Assembly (NCBI GenBank): GCA_902509695.1
Contig: CABWYP010000004.1
Location: 1 to 64,000 of the forward strand
Direction of reading: 5' to 3'
Source: an uncultured Alphaproteobacteria bacterium
GTDB lineage: Bacteria > Pseudomonadota > Alphaproteobacteria > HIMB59
Length of the DNA: 64,000 nucleotides
Below the pieces are notes generated by a model, which saw only the letters and a program-made list of their open reading frames with translations, was not told the origin of the DNA and searched no databases. The position numbers and the translations under genes were made by a program. Positions 20,622-30,595 of this stretch are shown here, one piece after another. How positions within the stretch are numbered: the first letter of the stretch is position 1; every line of letters begins with the position of its first letter.

Positions 20622-21209
20622 ATTTTTTCTCGACTCTAAGGCTGCACCAAGAGTATTATCGTCTAAATAGTGAATTTCACTTCCTACTGGAACTCCATAA
20701 GCCAATTGAGTAATTTTTATATTTAACTTTTCTAAAGCATCTTTAATAACTAGAGCTGTAGTTTGTCCTTCTATAGTAGCGCTTAAAGCAAGTATTACTT
20801 CTTGAACCTTGTGATTTTCTATTCTCTCTTTAAGTTTATTTAATTTTAAATCTTGTTCTGTAAAATTTTTAGAAGCTGAAAGAAGTCCACCAATAACATG
20901 GTAAAGACCTTTATGATAACCAGATCTTTCAAATGCCCAAACATCTGCCATATCTTCAACAATACAAATTGTATTTTTAGACCTGTTATCTGAAGAGCAT
21001 ATTTTACAGGGAGTAATTACATCAAGTATTCCACAAATATTGCATTTCTTAACAGCAGCAGCTGTTTCTCTTATACTCTCTCCTAGTGGCAACATTAGTT
21101 CTTGTTTATTTTTAATTAAATATAAAGCTATTCTCTGAGCAGACCTTTGACCTATTCCAGGCAACCTAGATATAAGATTTATTAATTTTTGAAGTTCGTC
21201 TTGAGGCAA
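20613..21209 (-). CDS. recR: Recombination protein RecR
   Basis: LPGIGQRSAQRIALYL, CNICG...C..C zinc finger, IVEDMADVWAFERSGYHKGLYHVIGG. Confidence 0.96.
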   Translation of the reverse strand: MPQDELQKLINLISRLPGIGQRSAQRIALYLIKNKQELMLPLGESIRETAAAVKKCNICGILDVITPCKICSSDNRSKNTICIVEDMADVWAFERSGYHKGLYHVIGGLLSASKNFTEQDLKLNKLKERIENHKVQEVILALSATIEGQTTALVIKDALEKLNIKITQLAYGVPVGSEIHYLDDNTLGAALESRKNLG

Positions 21210-21210
21210 T

Positions 21211-21546
21211 TTAAAAAGGCATCTTCATACCTGGGGGTAAAGGAAGCCCACCGGTAATTTTTTTCATTTCTTCAGCTGACATTTCTTCAACCTTTTCTTT
21301 GGCTTGATTAAGGGCTGCTTTAATTAAATCTTCTAAAACTTCTTTTTCATCTGATGATAAAAGAGATGGATCGATATTAATAGATTGAATAATCTGTTTT
21401 CCATTCATGGTAACTTTAACCATTCCCCCGCCAGACTCTGCTTCGACAGTTTTATTTTCTAATTCTTTTTGCATTTCTTGCATTTTAACCTGCATTTCTT
21501 GGACTTTTTTCATCATTCCGCCCATATTACCCATCATTGTCGTCAC
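21211..21546 (-). CDS. YbaB/EbfC family nucleoid-associated protein
   Basis: MGGMMKKVQEMQVKMQEMQKEL...VTMNGKQIIQSINIDPSLL; dnaX-ybaB-recR synteny. Confidence 0.95.
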   Translation of the reverse strand: MTTMMGNMGGMMKKVQEMQVKMQEMQKELENKTVEAESGGGMVKVTMNGKQIIQSINIDPSLLSSDEKEVLEDLIKAALNQAKEKVEEMSAEEMKKITGGLPLPPGMKMPF

Positions 21547-23128
21547 CTCTTTCTATATCTTCTATGTCTATAATCTTTGCATTAGGAAATTTAGCAAGAA
21601 CTTTTTTAAAATCATCAGTTTGCATTTCCTGCTCGATTAATTCTTTCTTATGAAGCATTTTAATTGACTCTAAAGTATCTATTCTTTTTTTTACAACAAT
21701 ATCAATTTTGAATTCTGATTTAAGATTTTGATTAAATTCTTCACATCCTTGAAAATTATCATTCAATACATGAATTTTTATTTTTTTTTCCTTTTCTGAA
21801 AAGTAAATCACTTCACATTGTTCCATAATTATTCCTGCCATAAGTGGAGAAAAATTTTTTCCATAATATTGGAAAAAAGCTTGATGTGTAGTTATTTTAT
21901 CTTCTAAAGAAAATTTTTCACTCTCAACTTTATTTTGGATAGCTTGATCTAGGTTAGGAGAAGATTTGATTTCTTTTTGATTTATTTCAGACTTTTTTTT
22001 TTCTTCTGGACTTGCCGAGGCTTGATCATTTAGAAGAAATGCGCACCTAAGCAAAACCATCTCAAGAGTAGTATGGGGGTTAGGTGAAATTTTAATTTCA
22101 TCATAACCTTTCATTAAGCTTTGCCAAAAAATATTTAATTTTCCATGATCATACTGAGATACATAAGATGCAAAATTTTTATCATCTTCTGTTAAAAACT
22201 CATCATCGATTAAACTATTATTAATTTTAAGCTTACAAGACCAATTTATAATATTCATCATATCCTCTAAAATCTTAGAAGTTTCTGAACCTCTTTGGTA
22301 CATATCTTCTAGAGCTATAACCATGTTATTCAGATCATTTTCGAGAATATTCTTTGATAGATTATATAGATCACTTTGTTTAGAGAAGCCAAGCATGTTA
22401 ATAATTTCTTGAGATTTAATTTTATCTTCAGATTTAAAAACATTAGCTTGGTCTAGTATACTTAATGAATCTCTGACTGAGCCGTCACTTGCTTTTACAA
22501 TTATATTTAAAGCATCTTTTTCAATTAAAATATTTTCTTTTTTTGCGATTACATCAAGAAATTCTAATAGGACTTTCTTATCTATTCTCCTCAGATCAAA
22601 TCTTTGGCATCTAGACAAGATTGTAACAGGAACCTTAGAAATTTCTGTAGTTGCAAAAATAAACTTTGAATGAGGAGGGGGTTCCTCTAAAGTTTTCAAT
22701 AATGCATTGAAGGCACTTTTGGAGAGCATATGTACTTCATCAATAATGTAGACCTTATACTTGCCTAAAACTGGATTATATTTAACATTTTCAATAATTT
22801 CTCTTGCATTTTCAACGCTAGTATTTGATGCAGCATCAATTTCAATAACATCAGGATGACGATCTTCGGAGATAGCTTTAGCCTGCTCACAGTTTAATAA
22901 ATCTGGATTTTTAGAGTCATCAAAGACTGTACAGTTTAACATTTTTGCTACAATTCGAGCGGTTGTAGTTTTGCCAACACCTCTTATTCCAGTAAAAATA
23001 TAGGCATTAGGTATCTTATTTAGCTGAATTGATTTTTTAATAGTCTCTACAAGATATTCTTGACCTATTAAATCGTTAAAACTCTTAGGTCTATATTTTA
23101 GTGCAAGTATATCTGATTTATGTTTCAT
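21527..23128 (-). CDS. dnaX: DNA polymerase III subunit gamma/tau
   Basis: ALKYRPKSFNDLIGQEYLV, TGIRGVGKTTTARIVAK, VYIIDEVHMLSKSAFNALLKTLEEPP. Confidence 0.97.
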   Translation of the reverse strand: MKHKSDILALKYRPKSFNDLIGQEYLVETIKKSIQLNKIPNAYIFTGIRGVGKTTTARIVAKMLNCTVFDDSKNPDLLNCEQAKAISEDRHPDVIEIDAASNTSVENAREIIENVKYNPVLGKYKVYIIDEVHMLSKSAFNALLKTLEEPPPHSKFIFATTEISKVPVTILSRCQRFDLRRIDKKVLLEFLDVIAKKENILIEKDALNIIVKASDGSVRDSLSILDQANVFKSEDKIKSQEIINMLGFSKQSDLYNLSKNILENDLNNMVIALEDMYQRGSETSKILEDMMNIINWSCKLKINNSLIDDEFLTEDDKNFASYVSQYDHGKLNIFWQSLMKGYDEIKISPNPHTTLEMVLLRCAFLLNDQASASPEEKKKSEINQKEIKSSPNLDQAIQNKVESEKFSLEDKITTHQAFFQYYGKNFSPLMAGIIMEQCEVIYFSEKEKKIKIHVLNDNFQGCEEFNQNLKSEFKIDIVVKKRIDTLESIKMLHKKELIEQEMQTDDFKKVLAKFPNAKIIDIEDIERGDDNDG

Positions 23129-23139
23129 GTTTTAAAGGA

Positions 23140-23223
23140 GAATTACACGACCCAACATTTCATGTTACGGCTGCTTTCTTTCGAACCTGACCGGATTAGC
23201 ATAAATAATTGCCCATGTAATTC
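23140..23223 (-). ncRNA. ffs: Signal recognition particle RNA, small bacterial (4.5S) type
   Basis: Minus strand GAATTACATGGGCAATTATTTATGCTAATCCGGTCAGGTTCGAAAGAAAGCAGCCGTAACATGAAATGTTGGGTCGTGTAATTC: conserved core GGTCAGG..CGAAAGAAAGCAGCC, closing helix GAATTACATG/CGTGTAATTC; upstream of dnaX. Confidence 0.92.
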
Positions 23224-23262
23224 TCGAATTAATTTATAACAGTTATCAATCAAAATATGAAG

Positions 23263-24102
23263 TTATTGTCTTGTTCGATAACTAGATTTTTCAAAAACAC
23301 CTAATTTTCTAACTTTTGAGCAATAGTGATTCATGTCTTTGAGAGCAAGTTTGGTATTATCCTGATCTGGGTGGCCTTCTATTTCACAATAAAACTGTGT
23401 GATAACAAAATCTGCACCATAATTATAGCTTTCTAATTTGATCATATTTACATTATTTGTTGCAAAACCACCCATAACCTTAAAAAGAGAGCCTGGAGTA
23501 TTATTCACAGCAAATAAAAAAGATGAAATATATTCTTTTTTGGGATCAAATTCTAAATTTTGTTCTTTAGACATAATATAAAATCTTGTGATATTATTTT
23601 TTGAGTTTGCAAAACTCTCATCTATTGTTTTTAAATTATAAATATCAGCAGCAAGACTTGATGCTATGGCCGCTGTATCTAAAACTTTATTTTCCATAAT
23701 ATTTTTTGCTGATCCGGCTGTATCAGCCCCAATAAGAATATCAAAGTCTAACTTTTGAATTTTTTCACTACACTGAGCTAATGCTTGCTCATGACTAATT
23801 ATACTTTTTATTTTTTCCAATTTTGTGTCAGGGTGAATTAATAATTTATGCTCAACCCTTTGAAAGTGTTCAAAATTGATATGTAAGTCAGATTTTGGTA
23901 GTAATCGGTGAATATCTGCTACTCTCCCAGCAGCAGAGTTTTCAATAGGGATCATGGCATAATCTACATCTCCTGACTCTGCCATTGATATTGCTATTTC
24001 AAAAGTTTTACAAGGTACCGCTTCAGCATCAGAGAAAAACTCTTGAACAGCTAGATGGCTATATGCTCCTTCGACTCCTTGAAATGAAATTTTTTTACTC
24101 AT
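23263..24102 (-). CDS. pheA: Prephenate dehydratase
   Basis: FQGVEGAYSHLAVQEFF, IPIENSAAGRVADIH, NITRFYIM, C-terminal ACT domain NTPGSLFKVMGGFATNNVNMIKLES. Confidence 0.95.
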   Translation of the reverse strand: MSKKISFQGVEGAYSHLAVQEFFSDAEAVPCKTFEIAISMAESGDVDYAMIPIENSAAGRVADIHRLLPKSDLHINFEHFQRVEHKLLIHPDTKLEKIKSIISHEQALAQCSEKIQKLDFDILIGADTAGSAKNIMENKVLDTAAIASSLAADIYNLKTIDESFANSKNNITRFYIMSKEQNLEFDPKKEYISSFLFAVNNTPGSLFKVMGGFATNNVNMIKLESYNYGADFVITQFYCEIEGHPDQDNTKLALKDMNHYCSKVRKLGVFEKSSYRTRQ

Positions 24103-24820
24103 TCTTTAGTATTAACTGATTCACCTTATCTAAATCTTCCCTAGTATCAACTCCCAATATTTCTTGCTCAATCAAAGTAACACTTATTTGTGTATTATCT
24201 AATACTCGTAACTGTTCAAGTTTTTCTTCAATTTCTCTTTTTGATGGTTTTTGAGAAATAAAATCTTTTAAAAATTTTTTTTGATATCCATAAATACCAA
24301 TATGATGAAAAATATTTTCATTAATACTGTGATGATCTTTTAATTCTCTTGAAAAGTCTTTGGCCACAGAATTTAATTTATCATTCATTTCAACCTTTAC
24401 CTTAGAAGGGTTTTCTGCCTCAGGTTTATCTTTAAAAGGGCATGCTAAGGTTGACATTTGATACGAAGACAGGTTTTTTCTAAGTATTTCAATAAATTCC
24501 TTTTGAATAAAAGGCATATCTCCTTGTACATTAATAATATAATTAAAATTTAATTTTTTTTCCAAAACTTCTACAGCCTCTCCAATTCGATCAGTTCCAG
24601 ATATATGACTAGGATTTGTATAAATATATTGAAGGTCGTTATTTGTACAATAATCCTCTACCTCATTATCGCATATTGCTAGGTAAACATTGGAAAAAGA
24701 CTTTGTGGCGGCCTTATATACGAAATGGAGCATAGGAATACCTGCAATTTTTGCAAAAGGCTTGTTAGGAAACCTTGTGGCTTTTAACCTGACAGGAATT
24801 AATATTACAGAGTCATTCAT
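24095..24820 (-). CDS. kdsB: 3-deoxy-manno-octulosonate cytidylyltransferase
   Basis: IPVRLKATRFPNKPFAKIAGIPMLHFVY, NVQGDMPFIQ, HHIGIYGYQKKFL. Confidence 0.94.
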   Translation of the reverse strand: MNDSVILIPVRLKATRFPNKPFAKIAGIPMLHFVYKAATKSFSNVYLAICDNEVEDYCTNNDLQYIYTNPSHISGTDRIGEAVEVLEKKLNFNYIINVQGDMPFIQKEFIEILRKNLSSYQMSTLACPFKDKPEAENPSKVKVEMNDKLNSVAKDFSRELKDHHSINENIFHHIGIYGYQKKFLKDFISQKPSKREIEEKLEQLRVLDNTQISVTLIEQEILGVDTREDLDKVNQLILKNE

Positions 24821-24880
24821 GAATGCGACAAATATCCGTTTTAAGTGGCATATTTTTAAACATAGACTTCTCTTTTTAAT

Positions 24881-25396
24881 ATGGAAACCAATAAAATTCT
24901 AGGTGCAATAATACTTGCTTTACTCTTAGCAGCTGCTTTTTCAAAAATAGCTGATTTGACGGTACATCCTGAATTTCCTAAAGAATTGGCCTACAAAATT
25001 GAAATACCTGAAGACGGAAGTTCAAGCGCACAAGAAGAGGTAAATATTTTTGAGGTGTTACCTGAAATAACTCCCTTATTGGCCTCAGCTGATATGGCAA
25101 ACGGTGAAAAACTATTTAAAAAATGTGCGTCCTGTCATACTTATCAAAAAGGTGGTGAAAACAAAGCTGGCCCAGCTATGTGGGGAATAGTTAACAGATC
25201 CAAAGCTTCAGTTGATGGTTTTGCATATTCTGGTGCATTAGCGAATTTTGGCGGTGATTGGAGCGTAGAAGAACTAAATAGATTCCTCCTTAAACCAAAA
25301 AAATATGTTACAGGAACAAAAATGAACTTTAATGGTCTCAAAAAAGATCAAGACAGAGCTGATTTAATTAAATGGCTTAACAGCTTATCCGATTAA
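24881..25396 (+). CDS. Membrane-anchored class I cytochrome c
   Basis: N-terminal TM anchor, FKKCASCHTYQKGGENKAGPAMWGIVNRSKAS heme c site, YVTGTKMNFNGLK with Met ligand. Confidence 0.92.
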   Translation: METNKILGAIILALLLAAAFSKIADLTVHPEFPKELAYKIEIPEDGSSSAQEEVNIFEVLPEITPLLASADMANGEKLFKKCASCHTYQKGGENKAGPAMWGIVNRSKASVDGFAYSGALANFGGDWSVEELNRFLLKPKKYVTGTKMNFNGLKKDQDRADLIKWLNSLSD

Positions 25397-25433
25397 AAGT
25401 TTAATTTATAAATTATTTCTTTAACATCATTAT

Positions 25434-26963
25434 ATGAATTCAGTTTCATTAGATTCAAATAAATTAAAATCGCTCTTTGGTGCTTATTATGACCGACGAA
25501 TGATAAGAATTTTACTTTTGGGAATAATAAGCGGTTTCCCATGGGTGTTAATTGGTAGTGCTTTATCACTTTGGTTAAAAGAAGAGGGATTAAGTAGAAG
25601 CACAATTGGATGGGCAGGCTTAATTTTTGGTGTATATGCAATTAATTTTTTGTGGGCACCTATTATAGATCGACTTCGTCTTCCATACCTAACTAATAAA
25701 ATTGGTCATCGGAAATCCATAATAATTTTTATGCAAACTATTATTTTAATTAGTTTGATAATCTGGAGTGTCCTAGAGCCTACACAAAATCTAGTTTTAA
25801 TTATTGGAGTTGGACTAGCAATTGCAATCTCCTCCGCTACTCAGGATATAACTATTGATGCTTTAAGAATTGAACAAATAAGCAAAGAGGAAACCTCGAG
25901 CATGGCCGCAGGAGCAGCTATGGCAGTTGTTGGATGGTGGACAGGTTTTAAGCTTGGTGGTTTTATTTGTTTAGAGATAGCAGAGAAATTAGAAAATTCT
26001 GGAGTCGAGCAATATTGGCAAATAACATTTATATTTTTAATAGCTATTGTAGTTCTTTGTAATGTTGGACTTAGTTTTATTCCTGAGTCTAACAAAGAAA
26101 GATTTCAAGATATGAGAAATATGGATGCCTCTAGTAGCAACATAGGAAGCATAGTTAATGCTAGCTATCTTTTTGCTTCAGTTGGTGCTTTGTGTTTTTT
26201 AACGGGACACTTTTTTAATAAAATTTGGTTTATAAATGGTGGAATTACTTTCGTTTTAATTGGTATTTTGTTCTATATCTTTTCGATTTATGTAAAAAAG
26301 TTTGGAGAAAATAATCCTATCTCAGGCATATTTTTTTATTTGAATAGTGTAGTTGCTAATCCTTTGAGTAGTTTTTTTAAGAATAATGGTATTAAAATTG
26401 GAATTGCTATTTTAGCATTTGTTTTTCTTTTTAAAATTGGTGAGGCCTTTTTAGGAAGAATGAGTCTTGTTTTTTATAAAGAAATCGGATTTTCTAAAGG
26501 AGATATAGCAATATTTTCAAAAGCCTTAGGTTGGATTACTACAGTCATTTTTACACTTATCGGTGGGGCAATAGCAATGAGGTCAGGTATTGTCAAAACT
26601 TTAATTATTGCCGGAATAGCTATGGCAGCAACAAATATACTATTTTCATTTCTTGCTTGGGCACCATCAAAGGGACTTTTTGCATTAGCTGTTATTCTTG
26701 ATGACTTAGCAGCAGCTTTTGCAACAGTAGCTTTTGTGGCATTCATCTCTTTACTTGTTGATAGGAGTTTTACTGCAACTCAGTATGCCCTTCTAGCTTC
26801 TGTAGGAACAGCTGGTAGAACTCTACTAGCCTCTTCATCTGGAGCTATGGTCGACGGGCTTGGTGGAGATTGGGGTTTATTTTTTATTATTACTGCCGCT
26901 ATGGTTGTGCCTTCTTTAATATGTTTACTTGCAATTAAAAATAAATTGAAAATTAAAACTTAA
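25434..26963 (+). CDS. MFS transporter, AmpG-like
   Basis: LLLGIISGFPWVLIGSALSLWLKEEGLSRSTIGWAGL...FLWAPIIDRL, SATQDITIDALRIE; multi-TM. Confidence 0.82.
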   Translation: MNSVSLDSNKLKSLFGAYYDRRMIRILLLGIISGFPWVLIGSALSLWLKEEGLSRSTIGWAGLIFGVYAINFLWAPIIDRLRLPYLTNKIGHRKSIIIFMQTIILISLIIWSVLEPTQNLVLIIGVGLAIAISSATQDITIDALRIEQISKEETSSMAAGAAMAVVGWWTGFKLGGFICLEIAEKLENSGVEQYWQITFIFLIAIVVLCNVGLSFIPESNKERFQDMRNMDASSSNIGSIVNASYLFASVGALCFLTGHFFNKIWFINGGITFVLIGILFYIFSIYVKKFGENNPISGIFFYLNSVVANPLSSFFKNNGIKIGIAILAFVFLFKIGEAFLGRMSLVFYKEIGFSKGDIAIFSKALGWITTVIFTLIGGAIAMRSGIVKTLIIAGIAMAATNILFSFLAWAPSKGLFALAVILDDLAAAFATVAFVAFISLLVDRSFTATQYALLASVGTAGRTLLASSSGAMVDGLGGDWGLFFIITAAMVVPSLICLLAIKNKLKIKT

Positions 26964-27460
26964 GAAGCGCTTTCACTAAGTCTTTCATACCCTGCTGTAA
27001 ATCCTGCTAATGAGTATGTAATTGTTGCTTCACGATTATCTAAGAGTAAAACTTTTAAAGATATTTGATTCCCTGCTTTGAACATATTAATAAAATTATC
27101 AGCTATTATTTCTGCTACAAAACAAGCGCTTTGATTACAATATGCATAATTTAAATCTAAGGGATCCTTATCATCAATTTGGAGTTTTACAGAATTTTTT
27201 AAATTAACGGCATGAGGAAATGCTATTTGCATTTGAGTTAAGCTCTCAGGGTTGATGGTAAAAGATAGATAACTTACTACTTCTTCAGTGTTAGGGTCAA
27301 ACACTAACTCTCTTAAGTCACAAATTTTTTGAGATTGTTCTTCTACACATGCAAATTGCCAGGCTTCAAAATTTTCTTGATCAATAACATGGTTATCAGC
27401 CTTAAGCGGAAAAACAAAAAATAAGAAGATTATTAATAAACGCACAAACAAAGAATACAT
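26960..27460 (-). CDS. Invasion associated locus B (IalB)-like exported protein
   Basis: Signal peptide; FEAWQFACVEEQSQKICDLRE, FPHAVNLKNSVKLQIDD, pattern of IalB family. Confidence 0.75.
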   Translation of the reverse strand: MYSLFVRLLIIFLFFVFPLKADNHVIDQENFEAWQFACVEEQSQKICDLRELVFDPNTEEVVSYLSFTINPESLTQMQIAFPHAVNLKNSVKLQIDDKDPLDLNYAYCNQSACFVAEIIADNFINMFKAGNQISLKVLLLDNREATITYSLAGFTAGYERLSESAS

Positions 27461-27479
27461 AAAGATAAAATTTATCCAA

Positions 27480-28589
27480 CTATGAATTTAATTTACTTGA
27501 TAATTCAAATTTTATTAACTCGTTATTTGATCCAATTCTAATTTTAGGCCCCCAAGTGGCTACACCAGAACTTACATAAAGTAAGTTTTCTTTTGATTTA
27601 TATAAGCCATATATCTCTGGAAATTTTAATTTTACAATAAAGTTGAAAGGAAATATTTGACCATTATGCGTATGCCCTGAAAGCATTAAATTGACATCAT
27701 GTTTAATTTCTTTCCACAATGAAGGTTGGTGTATTGCTAAAAGATTAAATAAATTTCTATTTTGTAGTTTCTTATATTGATTTTTTTTTTCAATTATCGA
27801 AATATTATCTTTAATTCCTATTAAGTTAATATCTCCTATTTTAATTGATTGATTATTTAATATTTTAATTCCAACTTTTTTTAAGTCATCGAGGTGTTTT
27901 TGATAATTTTGAATATAATACTCATGGTTTCCTGTTACAAAAAAAATAGGACATTTAATTTCTTTAAAACATGATAAATGGTCAATATCAAATGAACTAC
28001 TGTCAATTAAATCACCGCCAATTAAGAGAAATTTGGGTTTTATTTCATTTATTTTTGCAACTATTTTTATAAGTGATTTAGGGTGATTAGATCCAATATG
28101 AACATCACTTATAAAAACAAAAGTTAAACAGTTACTTATCAAAGAGCTGTTAATTTCTATATTTTTTACTTTTAAAATTCTTGCATTCCAAAAGCCATAT
28201 ACTAAAAGTGATATTTGAAGAGAGAAAAAAGTAGATAATTTAATTTGATTTGGGATATAAAAAAAAAATTCAATAAACAAGATTGCTGTTATTAAAAACA
28301 AGGAAACACTTCCTAATCCCACCCCTTCATAAATAAAAAATTTTAATATTTTGTTTTTACTTTTAGATCTAAAATAATAAAGACATATAAAATAGATAAG
28401 AAATGTAGAGGATATAATTTCCAAAGGTGAGCCCGGGGTACCCAACCAAGAAGCTAAAATTTCAAAAGGAAAAATAAAAACTAAATAAACAAAAATAAAT
28501 AAAATAATTAAAGGTGTTACAACACTAAGTTTCATTTTTACTTTTACTTTTATCAAAATAAAATAATATAATGCCTGCAGAAAAGACAA
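27480..28589 (-). CDS. Membrane-anchored metallophosphoesterase
   Basis: FISDVHIGSNHP, LIGGDLIDSS, VTGNHEYY, LSGHTHNGQIFPF. Confidence 0.9.
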   Translation of the reverse strand: MSFLQALYYFILIKVKVKMKLSVVTPLIILFIFVYLVFIFPFEILASWLGTPGSPLEIISSTFLIYFICLYYFRSKSKNKILKFFIYEGVGLGSVSLFLITAILFIEFFFYIPNQIKLSTFFSLQISLLVYGFWNARILKVKNIEINSSLISNCLTFVFISDVHIGSNHPKSLIKIVAKINEIKPKFLLIGGDLIDSSSFDIDHLSCFKEIKCPIFFVTGNHEYYIQNYQKHLDDLKKVGIKILNNQSIKIGDINLIGIKDNISIIEKKNQYKKLQNRNLFNLLAIHQPSLWKEIKHDVNLMLSGHTHNGQIFPFNFIVKLKFPEIYGLYKSKENLLYVSSGVATWGPKIRIGSNNELIKFELSSKLNS

Positions 28590-29403
28590 ATAAAATTCCC
28601 AAATAATTGAAAAACGTTGGAAGTTGTTGAAAGACTAGCCACCCTAAAATGATGCCATAAATTAATTGAAAATAACTTGTCATACCATAAATAGATGCGG
28701 GTAACATCCTAGATCCGTAAACAATTGCACTGATACCTAAGCCTGCAAATACACCACCTAATAATGAGAAAAATAAATCATGTAATGTCATTGGATAAAA
28801 CTGAAATTTCATAGCTATTAAAAAAGCTATTACACTTATCACCATACTAAAAAAAGATGCTGCAAAAGATGAAGATAAGTTGAAATATTTTCTTGTTAAA
28901 AGATTAGTTGAGGCAATACAAAAAGCACCAATAAATACATAAAATATTCCAAGAAAAGACACTTGACTGTTTCCAAATGGCTCAGCTGAAATTATAACCC
29001 CTAAAAAGCCAAGAAAAATAGCAATAACTCTAGTTAGATTAATATTTTCACTAAGAAAAAAGTGGGACATTATTAAAAGCATTAATGGTGATGTAAATAA
29101 GACTGGATAAACTATGGATAATGGAAGTTTCAACACGCCCATTAATACAAATAAAAAACCCAAGGTGTGTAGTAATCCTCTTACAGTTTGAAATTTATAA
29201 TTTTGGTCTTTATAAAAATTTAAACCATGATTTTTTACAATAAAAAAAGTTAAAGGAATCAATGAAAATAAGGCATTTAAAAAGAGAAGTTGTAAAATAG
29301 GATAATTAGAGCCTAATACTTTTATTACGGTGTCCATAGATACCATAAAAACATAACCACTTAATGAAATGAAAAAGGGATATACGTAAGATTTACTAAG
29401 CAT
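28525..29403 (-). CDS. EamA/DMT superfamily transporter
   Basis: Ten-TM pattern with repeated EamA domains, FLGFLGVIISAEP. Confidence 0.85.
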   Translation of the reverse strand: MLSKSYVYPFFISLSGYVFMVSMDTVIKVLGSNYPILQLLFLNALFSLIPLTFFIVKNHGLNFYKDQNYKFQTVRGLLHTLGFLFVLMGVLKLPLSIVYPVLFTSPLMLLIMSHFFLSENINLTRVIAIFLGFLGVIISAEPFGNSQVSFLGIFYVFIGAFCIASTNLLTRKYFNLSSSFAASFFSMVISVIAFLIAMKFQFYPMTLHDLFFSLLGGVFAGLGISAIVYGSRMLPASIYGMTSYFQLIYGIILGWLVFQQLPTFFNYLGILFVFSAGIILFYFDKSKSKNET

Positions 29404-29418
29404 TTTGAATTGGTAAAC

Positions 29419-29790
29419 TTACTCTTTTTTTAGCGAAACACACTGTAAATCATATGACCATTCTTTTTGATATTCTTTATACAAAATAGAAAAAAGTAAA
29501 TCTAACTCATCATCAATCCTCATACTCGAAACATAATCCTCCGTCTCATATTTCAACTCCAAAATTTTTTTTTCTGATATAATGATTTCATAATTTTTTT
29601 TATCAAATGTACTATAAATATTGTTATCCCCGTCATAATCTAGCTGAGTTCCAGAAACTTTCTGTTTACAGTCAAAATACTTTAAAGCGTTAATATTTTT
29701 GTCACAAATACAAGCAAGAGAAAAATAATTTAAAATATCTCCCATTAATAGTTTGGGAATAAGTAAAATAAAGATAGTAATAAATTTCAT
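29419..29790 (-). CDS. Hypothetical exported protein
   Basis: Complete 123-aa ORF with putative signal peptide MKFITIFILLIPKLLMG. Confidence 0.4.
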   Translation of the reverse strand: MKFITIFILLIPKLLMGDILNYFSLACICDKNINALKYFDCKQKVSGTQLDYDGDNNIYSTFDKKNYEIIISEKKILELKYETEDYVSSMRIDDELDLLFSILYKEYQKEWSYDLQCVSLKKE

Positions 29791-29911
29791 ATCAATTATT
29801 TTTATATATCATGATAAATAAGCAGTTAATAACTATAATTATTTTTTGTGGCATAAGTTTTGCAGTAATGAGACTTATATTGGAATCTTTCTTTCCAAAT
29901 GGTTTTTAAAT

Positions 29912-30139
29912 TTGAACGAAAATAACCGGAAATATATTTGGTCAAAAATTCAAAAAACTGGGGACCTTCTTCAACCATTACTCAAACCATCTCAATATCA
30001 TCCCAAAGGACGTAATGCTTATGCACATATTGCAATTTGTATTAAAGAAAATTTTGGTGAAAGCTATAAAGATATTCCTGATGACAAGTTAGAAGAAGTT
30101 GAAGAGTATATTAAATTTTTATTAAACAATCCTGATTAA
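29912..30139 (+). CDS. Hypothetical protein (start moved from ORF-track 29846 to a TTG at 29912)
   Basis: LNENNRKYIWSKIQKTGDLLQPLLKPSQYHPKGRNAYAHIAICIKENFGESYKDIPDDKLEEVEEYIKFLL; the preceding 22 codons overlap a small TM ORF in another frame. Confidence 0.5.
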   Translation: MNENNRKYIWSKIQKTGDLLQPLLKPSQYHPKGRNAYAHIAICIKENFGESYKDIPDDKLEEVEEYIKFLLNNPD

Positions 30140-30189
30140 TCTATTCACTTGAAATTTAAGAAAATTAATATTTATTCTATGTTGAAATT

Positions 30190-30588
30190 ATGCCAAGAAC
30201 AAAATCTTTAGCAACATTGATTAACTATTATGGTGAAGATCGTTCTTTTACGCCTAGAATTAATAAAATACCAACTATTTACAAAATTCTTAATAAACAG
30301 ATATTTAATAATAAATTAAAGAATCCCAAAATTATAGTTAAAAGAATTCATGGAGCATTGGGCTACTTTGAATTTAGTCCTTATGCTACTAAGCATTGCC
30401 ATAAAATTACTCTCCATAATAAGTTCAGGAACTTTAGAGAATTTGCTGAAATTTTAGGACATGAAATGGTTCATTATTATCAAAAACTAATTTTAAAACA
30501 AAACACAGCAAAACATAATAAAGAGTTTTACAGTTTTACGAAAAAATTTGCAAAATTAGGTCTAAAACTAAAAAGGGTTTACAGATAA
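30190..30588 (+). CDS. SprT-like zinc metalloprotease-domain protein
   Basis: ILGHEMVHYYQKLILKQNTAKHNKEF: HExxH motif plus SprT-like layout. Confidence 0.75.
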   Translation: MPRTKSLATLINYYGEDRSFTPRINKIPTIYKILNKQIFNNKLKNPKIIVKRIHGALGYFEFSPYATKHCHKITLHNKFRNFREFAEILGHEMVHYYQKLILKQNTAKHNKEFYSFTKKFAKLGLKLKRVYR

Positions 30589-30595
30589 AATTTAT

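Noticed and set aside
26474-26746. Antisense ORF over the MFS gene (90 aa)
   Set aside because: Low-complexity Ala/Ile-rich shadow of a TM-protein gene; no start context or homology.
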